DNA from: Paracidovorax wautersii | GTDB taxonomy: Bacteria; Pseudomonadota; Gammaproteobacteria; Burkholderiales; Burkholderiaceae_C | Reading direction: 5' to 3' | Assembly (NCBI RefSeq): GCF_900113035.1 | Contig: NZ_FONX01000010.1 | Span: forward strand, 62,001 to 126,000 | DNA: 64,000 nt | In this document: positions 51,539 to 60,060 of the stretch, piece by piece | How positions within the stretch are numbered: the stretch's first letter is position 1 | Layout of the letters: each line of letters begins with the position of its first letter | The notes under the pieces: model-generated | Told to the model about the DNA's origin: nothing | Databases searched by the model: none | Seen by the model: only the letters and a program-made list of their open reading frames with translations | Program-made: the position numbers and the translations under genes

Positions 51539-52231
51539 ATGGAATTCCTGCAATCCGCCGACTTCTGGATCGGTCTGGTCAAGATCGTCTGGATCAACAT
51601 CATCCTCTCGGGCGACAACGCCGTCGTCATCGCGCTGGCGGCCCGCTCGCTGCCGCCCCACCAGCAGAAGAAGGCCATCGCCTGGGGTTCGGGCGCTGCC
51701 GTGTTCCTGCGCATCGCGCTGACCGTGGTCGCGGCCAAGCTGCTGGAGCTGTCCTTCCTGCAGATCATCGGTGGCTGCCTGCTGCTCTGGATCGGCTTCC
51801 AGCTGCTCACCGATGGCGACGAAGACGAAGGCGAATCCAAGGCCAGCGGCGGCCTGATGGCTGCCGTGCGCACCATCCTGATCGCCGACCTGGTGATGAG
51901 CCTGGACAACGTGATCGCCGTGGCGGCTGCCGCCCACGGCAACATGGTGCTGCTGATCCTGGGCCTGGCCATCAGCATTCCGCTGGTGATCTTCGGCAGC
52001 ACGCTGATGATCAAGCTGATGGAGCGCTTCCCCGTCATCGTCCTGCTGGGCGCCGGCCTGATCGGCTGGGTGGGTGGCGAAACCATCGTCAGCGACGTGG
52101 CGCTGCACGGCTACGTGATCGCCCACCCGTGGCTGCACTACGTCGCGGCCGCGCTCGGCGCCCTGCTGGTGGTGGGTGCCGGCAAGTGGATGCAGGCACG
52201 CGCCCAGCGCCGCAGCGCTGCGGCCGCCTGA
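51539..52231 (+). CDS. TerC/YjbE-family membrane protein (copy 1)
   Basis: A 230-residue protein with seven hydrophobic segments. The family motifs [17 protein letters not shown] and [19 protein letters not shown] bear the acidic residues thought to bind metal ions. TerC relatives export Mn2+ or confer tellurite resistance. It has a short leader without any riboswitch-like sequence, unlike copy 2. A 12-bp hairpin-type terminator separates it from sucCD. Confidence 0.92.
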   Translation: MEFLQSADFWIGLVKIVWINIILSGDNAVVIALAARSLPPHQQKKAIAWGSGAAVFLRIALTVVAAKLLELSFLQIIGGCLLLWIGFQLLTDGDEDEGESKASGGLMAAVRTILIADLVMSLDNVIAVAAAAHGNMVLLILGLAISIPLVIFGSTLMIKLMERFPVIVLLGAGLIGWVGGETIVSDVALHGYVIAHPWLHYVAAALGALLVVGAGKWMQARAQRRSAAAA

Positions 52232-52535
52232 AGAGGTAGAAGAGGGCCCGAAAGCCCCCGTCGCTGCGATGCCTGGGAGCGCATCGCAGCGCCTTGCGTT
52301 GCGTCTTGCGCCTCACCCGCCGAGGCGCCGTGGCATCGGCTACGAGGGGCACTGCTGGCCTCGGCCCCTCGTCTATGATGCGCAGGAGACTCCAGAGCAT
52401 CACAATGGCGGCGACCCTCACCCTTTCTGCGGCGCGACCAGCCCGGCACACTCCGCACGGCCTTGGCCGGCCGGCCGCACGGGCAGGCGCGCAGGGGTCC
52501 GCCGCATCGGCCCCGCCCGAGCGCCATCCCCTCCC
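52232..52535. other. Intergenic region between terC copy 1 and the PP2C gene
   Basis: No gene is supported. Two dyads are visible: CGCTGCGATGC/GCATCGCAGCG (52262-52272 and 52281-52291), a possible terC terminator without a T-tract, and CGAGGGGC/GCCCCTCG (52343-52350 and 52364-52371) just before TATGAT at 52374-52379, which could be the promoter and operator of the phosphatase gene. Confidence 0.5.
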
Positions 52536-53399
52536 ATGAAGCCCACCCTGGCTGCCCCGCTGACCTACGAGTTCTGCGCGCTGTCGGACTGCGGCCGTGT
52601 GCGCGGCAACAACGAGGATGCCGTCCTGGTGATGGAGAACGCCCGCATCGCCGTGCTGGCCGATGGCATGGGTGGCTACAACGCAGGCGAAGTCGCCAGC
52701 GGCATGGCGGTCCAGTCCATCGCCGCCGACATGGCCGACTGGCTGAGCCGTGCGCCGCAGCCCGGCGACAGCGTGGGCCGCGCGCTGGAGCGCAGCGTCG
52801 CCAATGCCAACTACGCCATCCTGAGCGCAGCGCTCTCGCACCCGGAGTATTCGGGCATGGGCACCACCCTGGTGGTGGGCGTCTTCCTGAACGAACGGCT
52901 CGTCCTCGGCCATGTCGGCGACTCGCGCTGCTATCGCTGGCGCAATGGCGTGCTGCATCAGCTCACGCGCGACCATTCCTGGCTGCAGGAGCAGATCGAC
53001 GCGGGCCTGCTGACGCCCGAGCAGGCCGCGGTGTCGGGCTATCGCAACCTCGTCACCCGGGCGCTGGGCGTGGATGCCGTCGTGCAGATCGAAGTCAACG
53101 AATTTCCCGTGCAGGCGGGCGATTTGTTCCTGCTGTGCTCCGATGGCCTCACCGACATGGCGGACGACTGCACCCTGGCCAGCTTGATGGCCATGCCGCT
53201 GGCGCTGCCCGACATGGCGACCCGCCTGGTGGAGTTGGCCAACCTGATGGGTGGCCGTGACAATATCAGCGTCGTGCTGGTGGCCGTGCAAGGCCCGCCG
53301 GCTACCGCCGGCGGCGGCGGAGGGCCGAACGGCCGCCTGCGGAGCCTGATGTCCCGGCTCCTGAGTCCGGCACCGCCGGGCGGCGCCGCTCCCGCGTAG
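52536..53399 (+). CDS. PP2C-type Ser/Thr protein phosphatase
   Basis: A 287-residue PPM-family phosphatase. Metal-binding aspartates lie in VRGNNEDAVLVME, LADGMGGYNAGEVAS and LLCSDGLTDM, with HVGDSRCYRWRNG and GRDNISVVLV completing the motifs. It would remove phosphate from Ser/Thr residues of cytoplasmic proteins. An FHA-domain gene follows on the same strand, but no Ser/Thr kinase is in the window. The start is the only well-placed ATG before the conserved domain. Confidence 0.93.
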   Translation: MKPTLAAPLTYEFCALSDCGRVRGNNEDAVLVMENARIAVLADGMGGYNAGEVASGMAVQSIAADMADWLSRAPQPGDSVGRALERSVANANYAILSAALSHPEYSGMGTTLVVGVFLNERLVLGHVGDSRCYRWRNGVLHQLTRDHSWLQEQIDAGLLTPEQAAVSGYRNLVTRALGVDAVVQIEVNEFPVQAGDLFLLCSDGLTDMADDCTLASLMAMPLALPDMATRLVELANLMGGRDNISVVLVAVQGPPATAGGGGGPNGRLRSLMSRLLSPAPPGGAAPA

Positions 53400-53564
53400 A
53401 AGACCGGCGAGACTAGACGACATGCCGGCGCGCTCGGCCGCTCCTGGCGAACCCCATCCCAATCCCAGGCGGGCCTGGCACACAGGCCTGCCCCCCAATC
53501 ATCCAATGCAAGAAATGACTGCCAACGACCGCCGCAACGAGCCGGCCCTGGAGAGGAGCGCCCC

Positions 53565-54263
53565 ATGCCCAAGATGATCATCGCCATCGACGGCGTCGTG
53601 ATGAACGAGGTCGAGCTTGCCAAGGAGCGCACCACCCTCGGCCGCCGCCCCTACAACGACGTGGTAATCGACAACCTGGCCATCAGCGGCGAACACGCCG
53701 TGCTGCACATGCCCGCGCCGGGCGGCCTGGTGGAAATCGAAGACCTGCAGAGCACCAACGGCACCTACGTCAACGGTACCCCCATCCAGCGGCAGGTGCT
53801 GCGCAGCGGCGACGTCATCGAAATGGGCAAGTACAAGATCCGCTTCATGCAGGACGAGGGTCAGGCCGACGCCTACGAACACACCCTGGTGTTCAAGCCC
53901 GGCATGGCCCCGCCACGCAACCAGTCCACGCGCCCGGCCCCCCTGGCTGGCGCCATGCCCCTCACCGCCACCCCGCCGCCCGCCGTGGCCGCACCCACCG
54001 TTGCTGCCATCCGGGTGCTGACCGGCCCCGCTGCCGGACGCGAAGTGGCTCTGACCAAGGTCGTCACCACCCTGGGCAAGCCCGGCGTGGCGGTGGCCTC
54101 GATCACCCGGCGGCATGACGAATCGTTTGCGCTGGCCCATGTGGAAGGGTTGCAACCGGCAACCCTGAACGGCACGACGCTGGGCGCGGAGGGGATGCCG
54201 CTCAGGCACGGCGACCGCATCGAACTCGCAGGTACGGCAATGGAGTTCGTCGTCGTGAGCTGA
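53565..54263 (+). CDS. FHA-domain protein
   Basis: A 232-residue protein. The first FHA domain (residues 20-100) has the phosphothreonine pocket GRRPYNDVVIDN, SGEHAVL and DLQSTNGTYVNG. A Pro/Ala-rich linker leads to a second, degenerate FHA-like half near 150-230 (GREVALTKVVTTLGKP, NGTTLGAEG). It probably binds phosphothreonine peptides, and the phosphatase upstream may act on the same partners. It has no signal peptide. Confidence 0.88.
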   Translation: MPKMIIAIDGVVMNEVELAKERTTLGRRPYNDVVIDNLAISGEHAVLHMPAPGGLVEIEDLQSTNGTYVNGTPIQRQVLRSGDVIEMGKYKIRFMQDEGQADAYEHTLVFKPGMAPPRNQSTRPAPLAGAMPLTATPPPAVAAPTVAAIRVLTGPAAGREVALTKVVTTLGKPGVAVASITRRHDESFALAHVEGLQPATLNGTTLGAEGMPLRHGDRIELAGTAMEFVVVS

Positions 54264-54297
54264 GCTCGCGTAGCTGACGCGCTGGCGGCCCTCGAAA

Positions 54298-54324
54298 TGA
54301 CAAATCCGTCTGACAGGATTGTCA
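54298..54324. promoter_or_regulatory. Candidate PilR activator sites
   Basis: TGACA occurs at 54298-54302 and 54311-54315 and TGTCA at 54320-54324; the last two form the dyad TGACA-N4-TGTCA. TGTC half-sites upstream of pilA bind the response regulator PilR in Pseudomonas aeruginosa. They lie about 80-110 bases upstream of the sigma-54 promoter. Confidence 0.5.
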
Positions 54325-54405
54325 CTTTTGGCGGTATTCTCTCCTTCGTGTAACCCGTCGTGCGTGCGTGTTGCCGAATGTAGGGGCGCGCGACCGAGGG
54401 CCCGG

Positions 54406-54422
54406 CTGGCATGCAACCTGCT
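54406..54422 (+). promoter_or_regulatory. Sigma-54 promoter of pilA
   Basis: CTGGCATGCAACCTGCT has GG (54408-54409) and GC (54420-54421) separated by exactly ten bases and matches TGGCAC-N5-TTGCW with few changes. Transcription would begin near 54433, about 57 bases before the pilA ATG. Confidence 0.65.
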
Positions 54423-54489
54423 GGACTTCCGCGAACCTGAAGAACTCTTCGGCAGGTTTCTCTTTTTTCAACGACTCTTTGGAGTATTC

Positions 54490-55023
54490 ATGAAGCGTAA
54501 TCTGCAAAAGGGTTTTACCCTGATCGAACTGATGATCGTCGTGGCGATCATCGGTATTTTGGCTGCCGTGGCACTGCCGGCTTATCAGGATTACACGGTG
54601 CGTGCGAAAGTGTCGGAGGTGGTGCTGGCTGCCTCGGCATGCCGCACTGGTATTACCGAAGCGGTACAAAACTCTGGTGTGGCTGATGCATCTGCTCAGC
54701 TTCCCAAGGCGTGTACCGTGAAAGAAAGCAAGTTCGTCACCGCAGGCACCGAAACTAATGGTGTTCCCAATGCTGGCAGCGCAACTCTGAGTGGCGCGGA
54801 CGCCAATGGCAAGATCTGGATCGTTGCTAATGCCACTAACATCACGCAACTGAACGGGGCCAATGTGTTGACCCTGGTACCGATTCAAACTGGCACTACA
54901 GCCCTCGTGGGCACCACTGATGGCGGTAAGAATATCGCCGGCTGGCGCTGCGGCTCTACTACTGATGGCACCACCATTCCAGCCAAGTATCTGCCCGCTT
55001 CTTGCCGTGGCACATATCCCTAA
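54490..55023 (+). CDS. pilA: Type IV pilin major subunit
   Basis: A 177-residue prepilin. The short leader KRNLQKG is cut by PilD before [20 protein letters not shown], with the conserved E5 of the mature protein. The globular part has two cysteines near residues 156 and 173 (GWRCG and PASCRG) that probably close the C-terminal D-loop. It polymerises into pili for twitching, adhesion and DNA uptake, relevant to dprA nearby. GGAG lies six bases before the ATG. The gene is visibly less GC-rich than its surroundings, as is common for pilins under diversifying selection or exchange. Confidence 0.96.
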   Translation: MKRNLQKGFTLIELMIVVAIIGILAAVALPAYQDYTVRAKVSEVVLAASACRTGITEAVQNSGVADASAQLPKACTVKESKFVTAGTETNGVPNAGSATLSGADANGKIWIVANATNITQLNGANVLTLVPIQTGTTALVGTTDGGKNIAGWRCGSTTDGTTIPAKYLPASCRGTYP

Positions 55024-55035
55024 TTAGGGTCCCGT

Positions 55036-55061
55036 AAAAAGAGCGCTTCGGCGCTCTTTTT
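55036..55061. terminator. Terminator between pilA and moaC
   Basis: AAAAAGAGCGC (55036-55046), a TTCG tetraloop and GCGCTCTTTTT (55051-55061) make an 11-bp stem with T-tracts in both directions, so it can serve both converging genes. Confidence 0.92.
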
Positions 55062-55087
55062 TCATGCTTTTTTATCCTAAGCTTGAT

Positions 55088-55615
55088 TCAGCGGATTTTT
55101 GCAGACGTCCGAAAATCAGATTGCCCTCCCCGCTTCTCATCAACACGGATCTTTCCCATGACCATCCCCCGATCCACCGCCTTGCACATATCGTAAATCG
55201 TGAGCAAAGCCACCTGCACCGCCGTCAGCGCCTCCATTTCCACCCCTGTCGGCCCCACGGTTTCCACGGTGGCGGTGCATTGGATGCCGGGCGTGCCTCC
55301 TTCGCTCAGCACGGCAAATTCCACCGCCACCCGTGTCAGCGCCAAGGGGTGGCACAGCGGGATCAGATCGCTGGTTTTCTTCGCGGCCATGATGCCGGCG
55401 ATGCGGGCGATGCCCAGTACGTCGCCTTTCTTGGCGGTGCCTGATTCGATCAGGGCCAGGGTGGTGGGCTGCATTTCGATGCGGCCGCTGGCGATGGCCG
55501 TGCGGTGGGTGGCGGGCTTGGCGCCGACGTCCACCATGTGGGCCTGGCCCTGGGCGTCGAAGTGGGTGAGGGGGGAAGACGTGGGGGTCGGGGGGGCGGA
55601 GTGCTTGTCGCTCAT
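55088..55615 (-). CDS. moaC: Cyclic pyranopterin monophosphate synthase
   Basis: A 175-residue enzyme making cyclic pyranopterin monophosphate in molybdenum cofactor synthesis. Motifs are [46 protein letters not shown] and [12 protein letters not shown], which includes the active-site lysine and aspartate. The ATG preceding SDKHSAPP starts a short Ser/Pro-rich tail before the family core. It converges with pilA. Confidence 0.96.
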   Translation of the reverse strand: MSDKHSAPPTPTSSPLTHFDAQGQAHMVDVGAKPATHRTAIASGRIEMQPTTLALIESGTAKKGDVLGIARIAGIMAAKKTSDLIPLCHPLALTRVAVEFAVLSEGGTPGIQCTATVETVGPTGVEMEALTAVQVALLTIYDMCKAVDRGMVMGKIRVDEKRGGQSDFRTSAKIR

Positions 55616-55962
55616 GGCTGGATGGGGCGCCGATCGCTCGGTCGGCCCGTCTGATCGATGGGTCGCTGGGTAGGAGAAGAAGAGTGGTGTGGTTGTTCGG
55701 CTGACGCGGGGCCCGATGGAGGGGCGGCGCTGCGTCGGCCTGTCCGCCAGCGTGGTTTTCCGCCGGCCGATGGGGTCGGCCGGTGGCGACGAATCCGGGC
55801 GCGGAGCGGAACGCTGCCTTGCGGCCCGCGCAAGGTCCAGATGCCACTGCCGCGAAACCAACTGCGGATCGGGGCATCATACGGCGCATGCCTGTTTTCT
55901 TCCGAGCCCGTCCTTTGTCCGCTGCCGCAGGCGTGTCCCGGGCGCCGGTGCCCCCGGATTCC
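55616..55962. other. Gap between divergent moaC and M48 protease genes
   Basis: No gene is supported, although a start at 55888 for the protease would shorten this gap. A hairpin with arms CCGGCCGA (55763-55770) and TCGGCCGG (55776-55783) is present. No clear promoter was found. Confidence 0.45.
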
Positions 55963-57675
55963 ATGCGAAAACGGGCGTCAGCGCAGGCCAGGCAAGCGCT
56001 GGCAGCTTCTTTTTTGATAGCGATCCAGGCCATGGCGGCGGGGTCGGCATCGGCCCAGGCTCCGGCGCAGGCGTCACCGCAGTCCCAGCGCGGCCTGCCC
56101 TCCATGGGAGACGGCGCCGACATGACGACCAGCGAGGAGCGCCGGCTGGGCGATCGCATCATCCGGGAGCTCTACCGCGACCCGGACTACATCGACGATG
56201 CGGTGCTGAACGAATACGTCCAGCACCTGTTCATGCAATTGCTCAAGGCCTCGCGGGAGCGGGGCGAGCTCTCGCCCGAGCTGGAGGAACGTTTCGCCTG
56301 GGAGGTGCTGCTGGGCCGCGACCGCACCGTCAATGCCTTCGCGCTGCCCGGGGGCTACTTCGGCGTGCATCTGGGGCTGGTGGCGGTGGTGTCCACGCGC
56401 GACGAGCTGGCTTCGGTGCTGGCGCATGAGCTCAGCCACGTCACGCAGCGCCACATCTCGCGCCTGATCGCGCAGCAGAGCCGGCAGACGCCGCTGGTGC
56501 TCGGCGCCATGGTGCTGGGGGCCCTGGCCGCCAGCAAGAACCCGGGTGCGGCGCAGGCGATGATGGTGGGCGGCCAGGCCCTGGCGGTGCAGAACCAGCT
56601 GAACTTCTCGCGCGACATGGAGCGCGAGGCCGACCGGGTGGGCTACAGCATCATGGCGCCGGCCGGCTTCGCGCCGCAGGGCTTCGTGAGCATGTTCGAC
56701 AAGCTCCAGCAGGCCAACCGCCTCAACGACAACGGCAGCTGGCCGTATCTGCGCAGCCACCCGCTGACCACGCAGCGCATTGCCGACATGCATTCGCGCG
56801 TGCCGGCGGGCACACCGCCCGCGCCGCCGCCCACGCTGGAGCATGCCATGGTCGCCGCGCGTGCCCGGGTGCTGATGCGCCCCGGGGTCGATGCCTGGCG
56901 CCAGTGGGAGGCCGAGCCGCGCACGACCGGCTTCGCGTCGCGGCCGGCGGCGCAGCGGGCCGCCGCCTGGTATGCCGCCGTGTTGAGCGCCGTGCAGCTG
57001 CGCGAGGTGTCGGCGGCGCGTGAAGGCTTGAAGAGCCTGGATGCCGTGGTGCGGGGCGACCCGGCCGCCGAACGGCAGGCGCGCCTGCTCGCGGCCGAGG
57101 TGGACATGGCCGCCGGCGATGTGCGCATGGCGGCGCAGCGGCTGGCCCAGGCGCCTGCAGCCGGCGCGGGCGCGGCAGGCGCTCCGGGCAGTGCCCCTGG
57201 GGGCGCTGCTGCGGAACCGCCTTCCGCCCCAGCATCGGCTTCCCTGTCGATCGCCGATCTGGAACGGGCGGAGCGCGGGGGCGTGATGGGCGGTGCCGGC
57301 GCCTCGGTCGGGGCTTCGGGTGTCGGCCGGCCGGAGCTGATCCTGCGCACCCAGGCGCTGCTGCGGGCGAATGCGAGCGCCGAGATGATCGGGCCGCTGC
57401 AGACCTGGGTGGCGACCTATCCGCGCGACGCCACGGTGTGGCAGCTGCTGGCGGCGGTGTGGCAGCAGCAGGGCGACACCCTGCGCTCGGTGCGCGCCGA
57501 GGCCGAGGCGCAGGCCGCGCGCTACGACTACCAGGCGGCGGTGGACCGCTTCAGGGCGGGCCAGGACCTGTCGCGCAAGAGCGCCGCGGCGTCCGACTAT
57601 GTCGAGGCGTCGATCATCGACACGCGGCTGCGTGCGATGCAGTCACTTCTTAAGGAACAGGCCGCCGAGCGCTGA
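55963..57675 (+). CDS. M48-family metalloprotease with C-terminal TPR region (BepA-like)
   Basis: A 570-residue exported protease. The zinc motif HELSH lies in LAHELSHVTQRHISRL, and a downstream EADRVG (READRVGYSIM) provides the third ligand. The C-terminal half is helical and TPR-like, as in BepA/YfgC, which maintains outer-membrane protein assembly. The start is uncertain: ATG 55963 begins a signal peptide (MRKRASAQARQALAASFLIA); ATG 55888 adds 25 residues. The hydrophobic core of that signal peptide is encoded within a repeat-like stretch at 55991-56022. Its end overlaps the convergent small membrane protein gene by 33 bases. Confidence 0.88.
   Translation: MRKRASAQARQALAASFLIAIQAMAAGSASAQAPAQASPQSQRGLPSMGDGADMTTSEERRLGDRIIRELYRDPDYIDDAVLNEYVQHLFMQLLKASRERGELSPELEERFAWEVLLGRDRTVNAFALPGGYFGVHLGLVAVVSTRDELASVLAHELSHVTQRHISRLIAQQSRQTPLVLGAMVLGALAASKNPGAAQAMMVGGQALAVQNQLNFSRDMEREADRVGYSIMAPAGFAPQGFVSMFDKLQQANRLNDNGSWPYLRSHPLTTQRIADMHSRVPAGTPPAPPPTLEHAMVAARARVLMRPGVDAWRQWEAEPRTTGFASRPAAQRAAAWYAAVLSAVQLREVSAAREGLKSLDAVVRGDPAAERQARLLAAEVDMAAGDVRMAAQRLAQAPAAGAGAAGAPGSAPGGAAAEPPSAPASASLSIADLERAERGGVMGGAGASVGASGVGRPELILRTQALLRANASAEMIGPLQTWVATYPRDATVWQLLAAVWQQQGDTLRSVRAEAEAQAARYDYQAAVDRFRAGQDLSRKSAAASDYVEASIIDTRLRAMQSLLKEQAAER
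55991..56022. repeat. Comamonadaceae repeat-like sequence inside the M48 signal peptide
   Basis: CAAGCGCTGGCAGCT is identical over 15 bases to the right arm of copy 5, and TTTTGATAGC is identical to the start of copy 4. Together they encode QALAASFLIAI of the protease signal peptide. Confidence 0.6.
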
Positions 57676-57999
57676 TTCGATCACCAGGCCCAGCAGCGAG
57701 TACAGCAGCGAGCCGATCAGCGCCGCGCCGAAGCCGTGCACCTGGAAGCCGCTGCCCAGCACGCTGGCGGCGGCCCAGAACATCAACGCGTTGATGACGA
57801 AGAGGAAGAGGCCCACGGTGACGATGGTGACCGGCAGCGTCAGCACCACCAGCACCGGCCGCAGCACGACGTTGAAGAGCCCGATGACGAAGGCGGCCAG
57901 CAGCGCCGACGGGAAGCTGCGCACCTCCACGCCGTTATAGATGTAGGCCACGCAGAGCAGGGCGACTGCGCTCAGCAGCCATTTGAGAAGCATTTTCAT
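57643..57999 (-). CDS. Small membrane protein, phage holin family 4/DUF360-like
   Basis: A 118-residue protein with four hydrophobic segments. LLAAFVIGLFNVVLRPVLVV and LTLPVTIVTVGLFLFVINAL are typical of the conserved YvlD-like (phage holin family) membrane proteins. The function is unknown. Two ATGs (57999 and 57993) could start it; the first gives the usual length. Its end overlaps the convergent protease gene by 33 bases. Confidence 0.85.
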   Translation of the reverse strand: MKMLLKWLLSAVALLCVAYIYNGVEVRSFPSALLAAFVIGLFNVVLRPVLVVLTLPVTIVTVGLFLFVINALMFWAAASVLGSGFQVHGFGAALIGSLLYSLLGLVIESALGGLFLKK

Positions 58000-58190
58000 G
58001 CGCGAAAGGATAGCAGCAGCGTGTGTCCCATGGCGGCCGGCATGGCTGTGGCCGGACACGCGCGGGCGACGTGGCCAAGAAGCGGTCCGCAAAACAGAAG
58101 GCCGCCGCGCCGTTCGCACGGCGGGCGGCCCAGGGGGCGCCAAGGCAGATCGGGCTCAGCGGCTCAGCCGCCGGCCGCGCGCCGGCAAGG

Positions 58191-58673
58191 TCATTCCGCG
58201 ACCAGGAACAGCACCGCCGCCAGGCTGGCGAGCGTGCCGGGCAGCGACCAGTTGCGCAGGGGCTTCTTCACCACCACCACGGGGGCGGGGGCCGCCACGG
58301 CAGACGCCATGGCTTCCTGCTTGGGGCGGCGGGCATCCACCACCTGGGCGTCGGCGCCGTGCTCGGCTTGCAGCTGCGTGAGCAGTTCGGGCAGCGGGCC
58401 CTTGGCCAGCACGGTGGAGACCTCCGCGCCGGCGGCCTGCAGCCCCGGCACCAGCTGCGCGAAGAGCTTGTCGGCCCACTTGGCGCGCCAGTTCTCGCGG
58501 GCGCTGTGGCTCACCCATTTGCTGATGCGGTGGGTCATGCGCGGCGCGCAGGCGACCAGCACCCAGTGCGTGGCGGCACTGCCAGCATCCCGCGATGGCC
58601 GGGCCGACAGCGGGCGCAGGATGTGCTGCGCGTGTGCGGCGTCGTCCACGTACACGATGATCTTCTGGTTCAT
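58191..58673 (-). CDS. UspA-like protein with a C-terminal membrane segment
   Basis: A 160-residue protein. The N-terminal KIIVYVDDAAHAQHILRPL and the later VVDARRP suggest a universal-stress-like Rossmann fold, while the C-terminus (WSLPGTLASLAAVLFLVAE) is a hydrophobic anchor. AAGGAG lies nine bases before the ATG. It follows the second terC by 144 bases on the same strand. The family call is weak and the function unknown. Confidence 0.65.
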   Translation of the reverse strand: MNQKIIVYVDDAAHAQHILRPLSARPSRDAGSAATHWVLVACAPRMTHRISKWVSHSARENWRAKWADKLFAQLVPGLQAAGAEVSTVLAKGPLPELLTQLQAEHGADAQVVDARRPKQEAMASAVAAPAPVVVVKKPLRNWSLPGTLASLAAVLFLVAE

Positions 58674-58817
58674 GGTGGGGCTCCTTGAGTTGTCGGACTG
58701 GCGGAATGGCGGGCTGAAGGCCCGAGTGTGTCCGGACTGCGGGCATCGCCTGGTGTGAACCCCTGCCAGGCCTCCGGGTTCCCGGGGCACGGCAGGGGCG
58801 CAGGCTCTGCCCGAGCT

Positions 58818-59576
58818 TCAGTGGCCGGTGGTTGCGCCGGCCTTGGCGCGGCGGGCGACGACGAGCTTGCCGACGACCAGCACCAGCAGCGCGCCGGCGA
58901 TGTGCGCGGTCCAGTACAGGGTGTCGGAGATCACGGCCATGCCCTGCGCATCGAGGGTGCCCAGCTTGGGCGCCCAGGTCCAGCGGTCGGGGTTGACGAA
59001 GGCCGGGTCGGTGACCAGCATGCCGCCTGCGATCCAGCCCAGCAGCATGCCGCCCACCACGATGATGACGGGGAAGCGCTCCATGAGCTTGATGACCAGC
59101 TGGCTGCCCCAGACGATGATCGGGATGGAGATCAGCAGGCCCAGCACCACCAGCAGCAGCGAGTGCTCGCCCGCGTTCTGCGCGGCGCCGGCGATGGCGA
59201 TCACGTTGTCCACGCTCATGACCAGGTCGGCCACGATGATGGTCTTGATGGCGGCGAAGAGCTTGTCGCTGCCGGCCACGTCGCCGTGGCCTTCCTCGTC
59301 GGGCGCCAGCAGCTTGATGCCGATCCACACCAGCAGGATGGCGCCGACGAACTTCAGGAACGGCAGGTTCAGCAGCGTCATGGCGAAGGCGATCAGCACC
59401 ACGCGCAGCACGATGGCGCCGGCCGTGCCCCAGATGATCCCTTTGGTGCGCTGCGCAGGCGGCAGCTTGCGGCAGGCCAGGGCGATCACCACCGCGTTGT
59501 CGCCACCCAGCAGGATGTCGATGATGATGATCTGACCCAGCGCCACCCAGAACTCGGGTGAAGTCAAGAAGTCCAT
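58818..59576 (-). CDS. TerC/YjbE-family membrane protein (copy 2), riboswitch-controlled
   Basis: A 252-residue polytopic protein with [19 protein letters not shown] and IIVADLVMSVDNVIAIAGAA. It is a paralogue of copy 1, with a longer loop near the C-terminus. A yybP-ykoY Mn2+ riboswitch at 59781-59932 lies in its leader, about 200 bases before the ATG, so Mn2+ export (Alx/MeeY-like) is the best-supported role. The start (MDFLTSPEFWVALGQ) matches the N-terminus of the first copy ([15 protein letters not shown]). Confidence 0.93.
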   Translation of the reverse strand: MDFLTSPEFWVALGQIIIIDILLGGDNAVVIALACRKLPPAQRTKGIIWGTAGAIVLRVVLIAFAMTLLNLPFLKFVGAILLVWIGIKLLAPDEEGHGDVAGSDKLFAAIKTIIVADLVMSVDNVIAIAGAAQNAGEHSLLLVVLGLLISIPIIVWGSQLVIKLMERFPVIIVVGGMLLGWIAGGMLVTDPAFVNPDRWTWAPKLGTLDAQGMAVISDTLYWTAHIAGALLVLVVGKLVVARRAKAGATTGH

Positions 59577-59752
59577 AAATTCCCTCAAACGATCGTTAGA
59601 ACCAACGGCGAAAAAAGGAAGAGACCCGCTGCCCCGCAGTGCCGAGTCCTTCCGGTGACCTGGAGCGCCTTGCGGCGTTCCGGGGGCGGTGGTGGGGACT
59701 TCGATCTGGCGTCTGCGCCCGCTGTGCGCGGTGGGCGAAAAGAGGAGGCCGG

Positions 59753-59786
59753 CCTTGATCGGGCCCCCAGGAGGCCCCATCAAAGG
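59753..59786 (-). promoter_or_regulatory. Probable expression-platform hairpin of the Mn riboswitch
   Basis: On the minus strand TTGATGGGGCC pairs with GGGCCCGATCAA around TCCTGG. Its left arm shares the CCTTTG that closes the riboswitch P1 stem, so the two structures are mutually exclusive. A weak CTCCTCTTTT follows; termination or translation control are both possible. Confidence 0.55.
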
Positions 59787-59932
59787 TCTTGCTCAGCCGG
59801 TGGCGATGCATGCCACCAGGCCCGGGTTGCCGGAAGCTGTGCGCTTCGTATTGACGACAGACCCGTCGAGCCCATCCTCTGCAGGCCGCGCTGGCTGCCG
59901 GAGGAACGGGTCGGGAGCTACTCCCCTTCGAA
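59781..59932 (-). promoter_or_regulatory. yybP-ykoY Mn2+-sensing riboswitch
   Basis: Reading the minus strand, the conserved L1 element GGGGAGTAGC lies at 59926-59917, followed by GTCGTCAATACG, then CCGGCAACCCGGGCCTGG, a GGTGGCATGCATCGCCACC hairpin, and the closing GCTGAGCAAGACCTTTG. These are the hallmarks of the yybP-ykoY family (Rfam RF00080), a Mn2+ riboswitch in front of mntP and terC/alx genes. P1 pairs GAAGG with CCTTT. It precedes terC copy 2. Confidence 0.9.
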
Positions 59933-60030
59933 GCGCGCATTGGAACACAGGCCGCCGCGGGCCGGCAAGCCGTGGCGGTGCCCATGCGCCCACGATGCAG
60001 GCCCATAGCGGGCCGCAGCCCTGGCCGGCA

Positions 60031-60060
60031 TTGCGCTGGATGCTATTAAAAATGAAGCAA
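60031..60060. repeat. Dispersed Comamonadaceae repeat fragment, copy 7
   Basis: TGCGCTGGATGCTATTAAAA followed by ATGAAGCAA, matching the second half of the family's repeat (GCGCTGG, GCTATTAAAAA, AGC). Confidence 0.5.
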
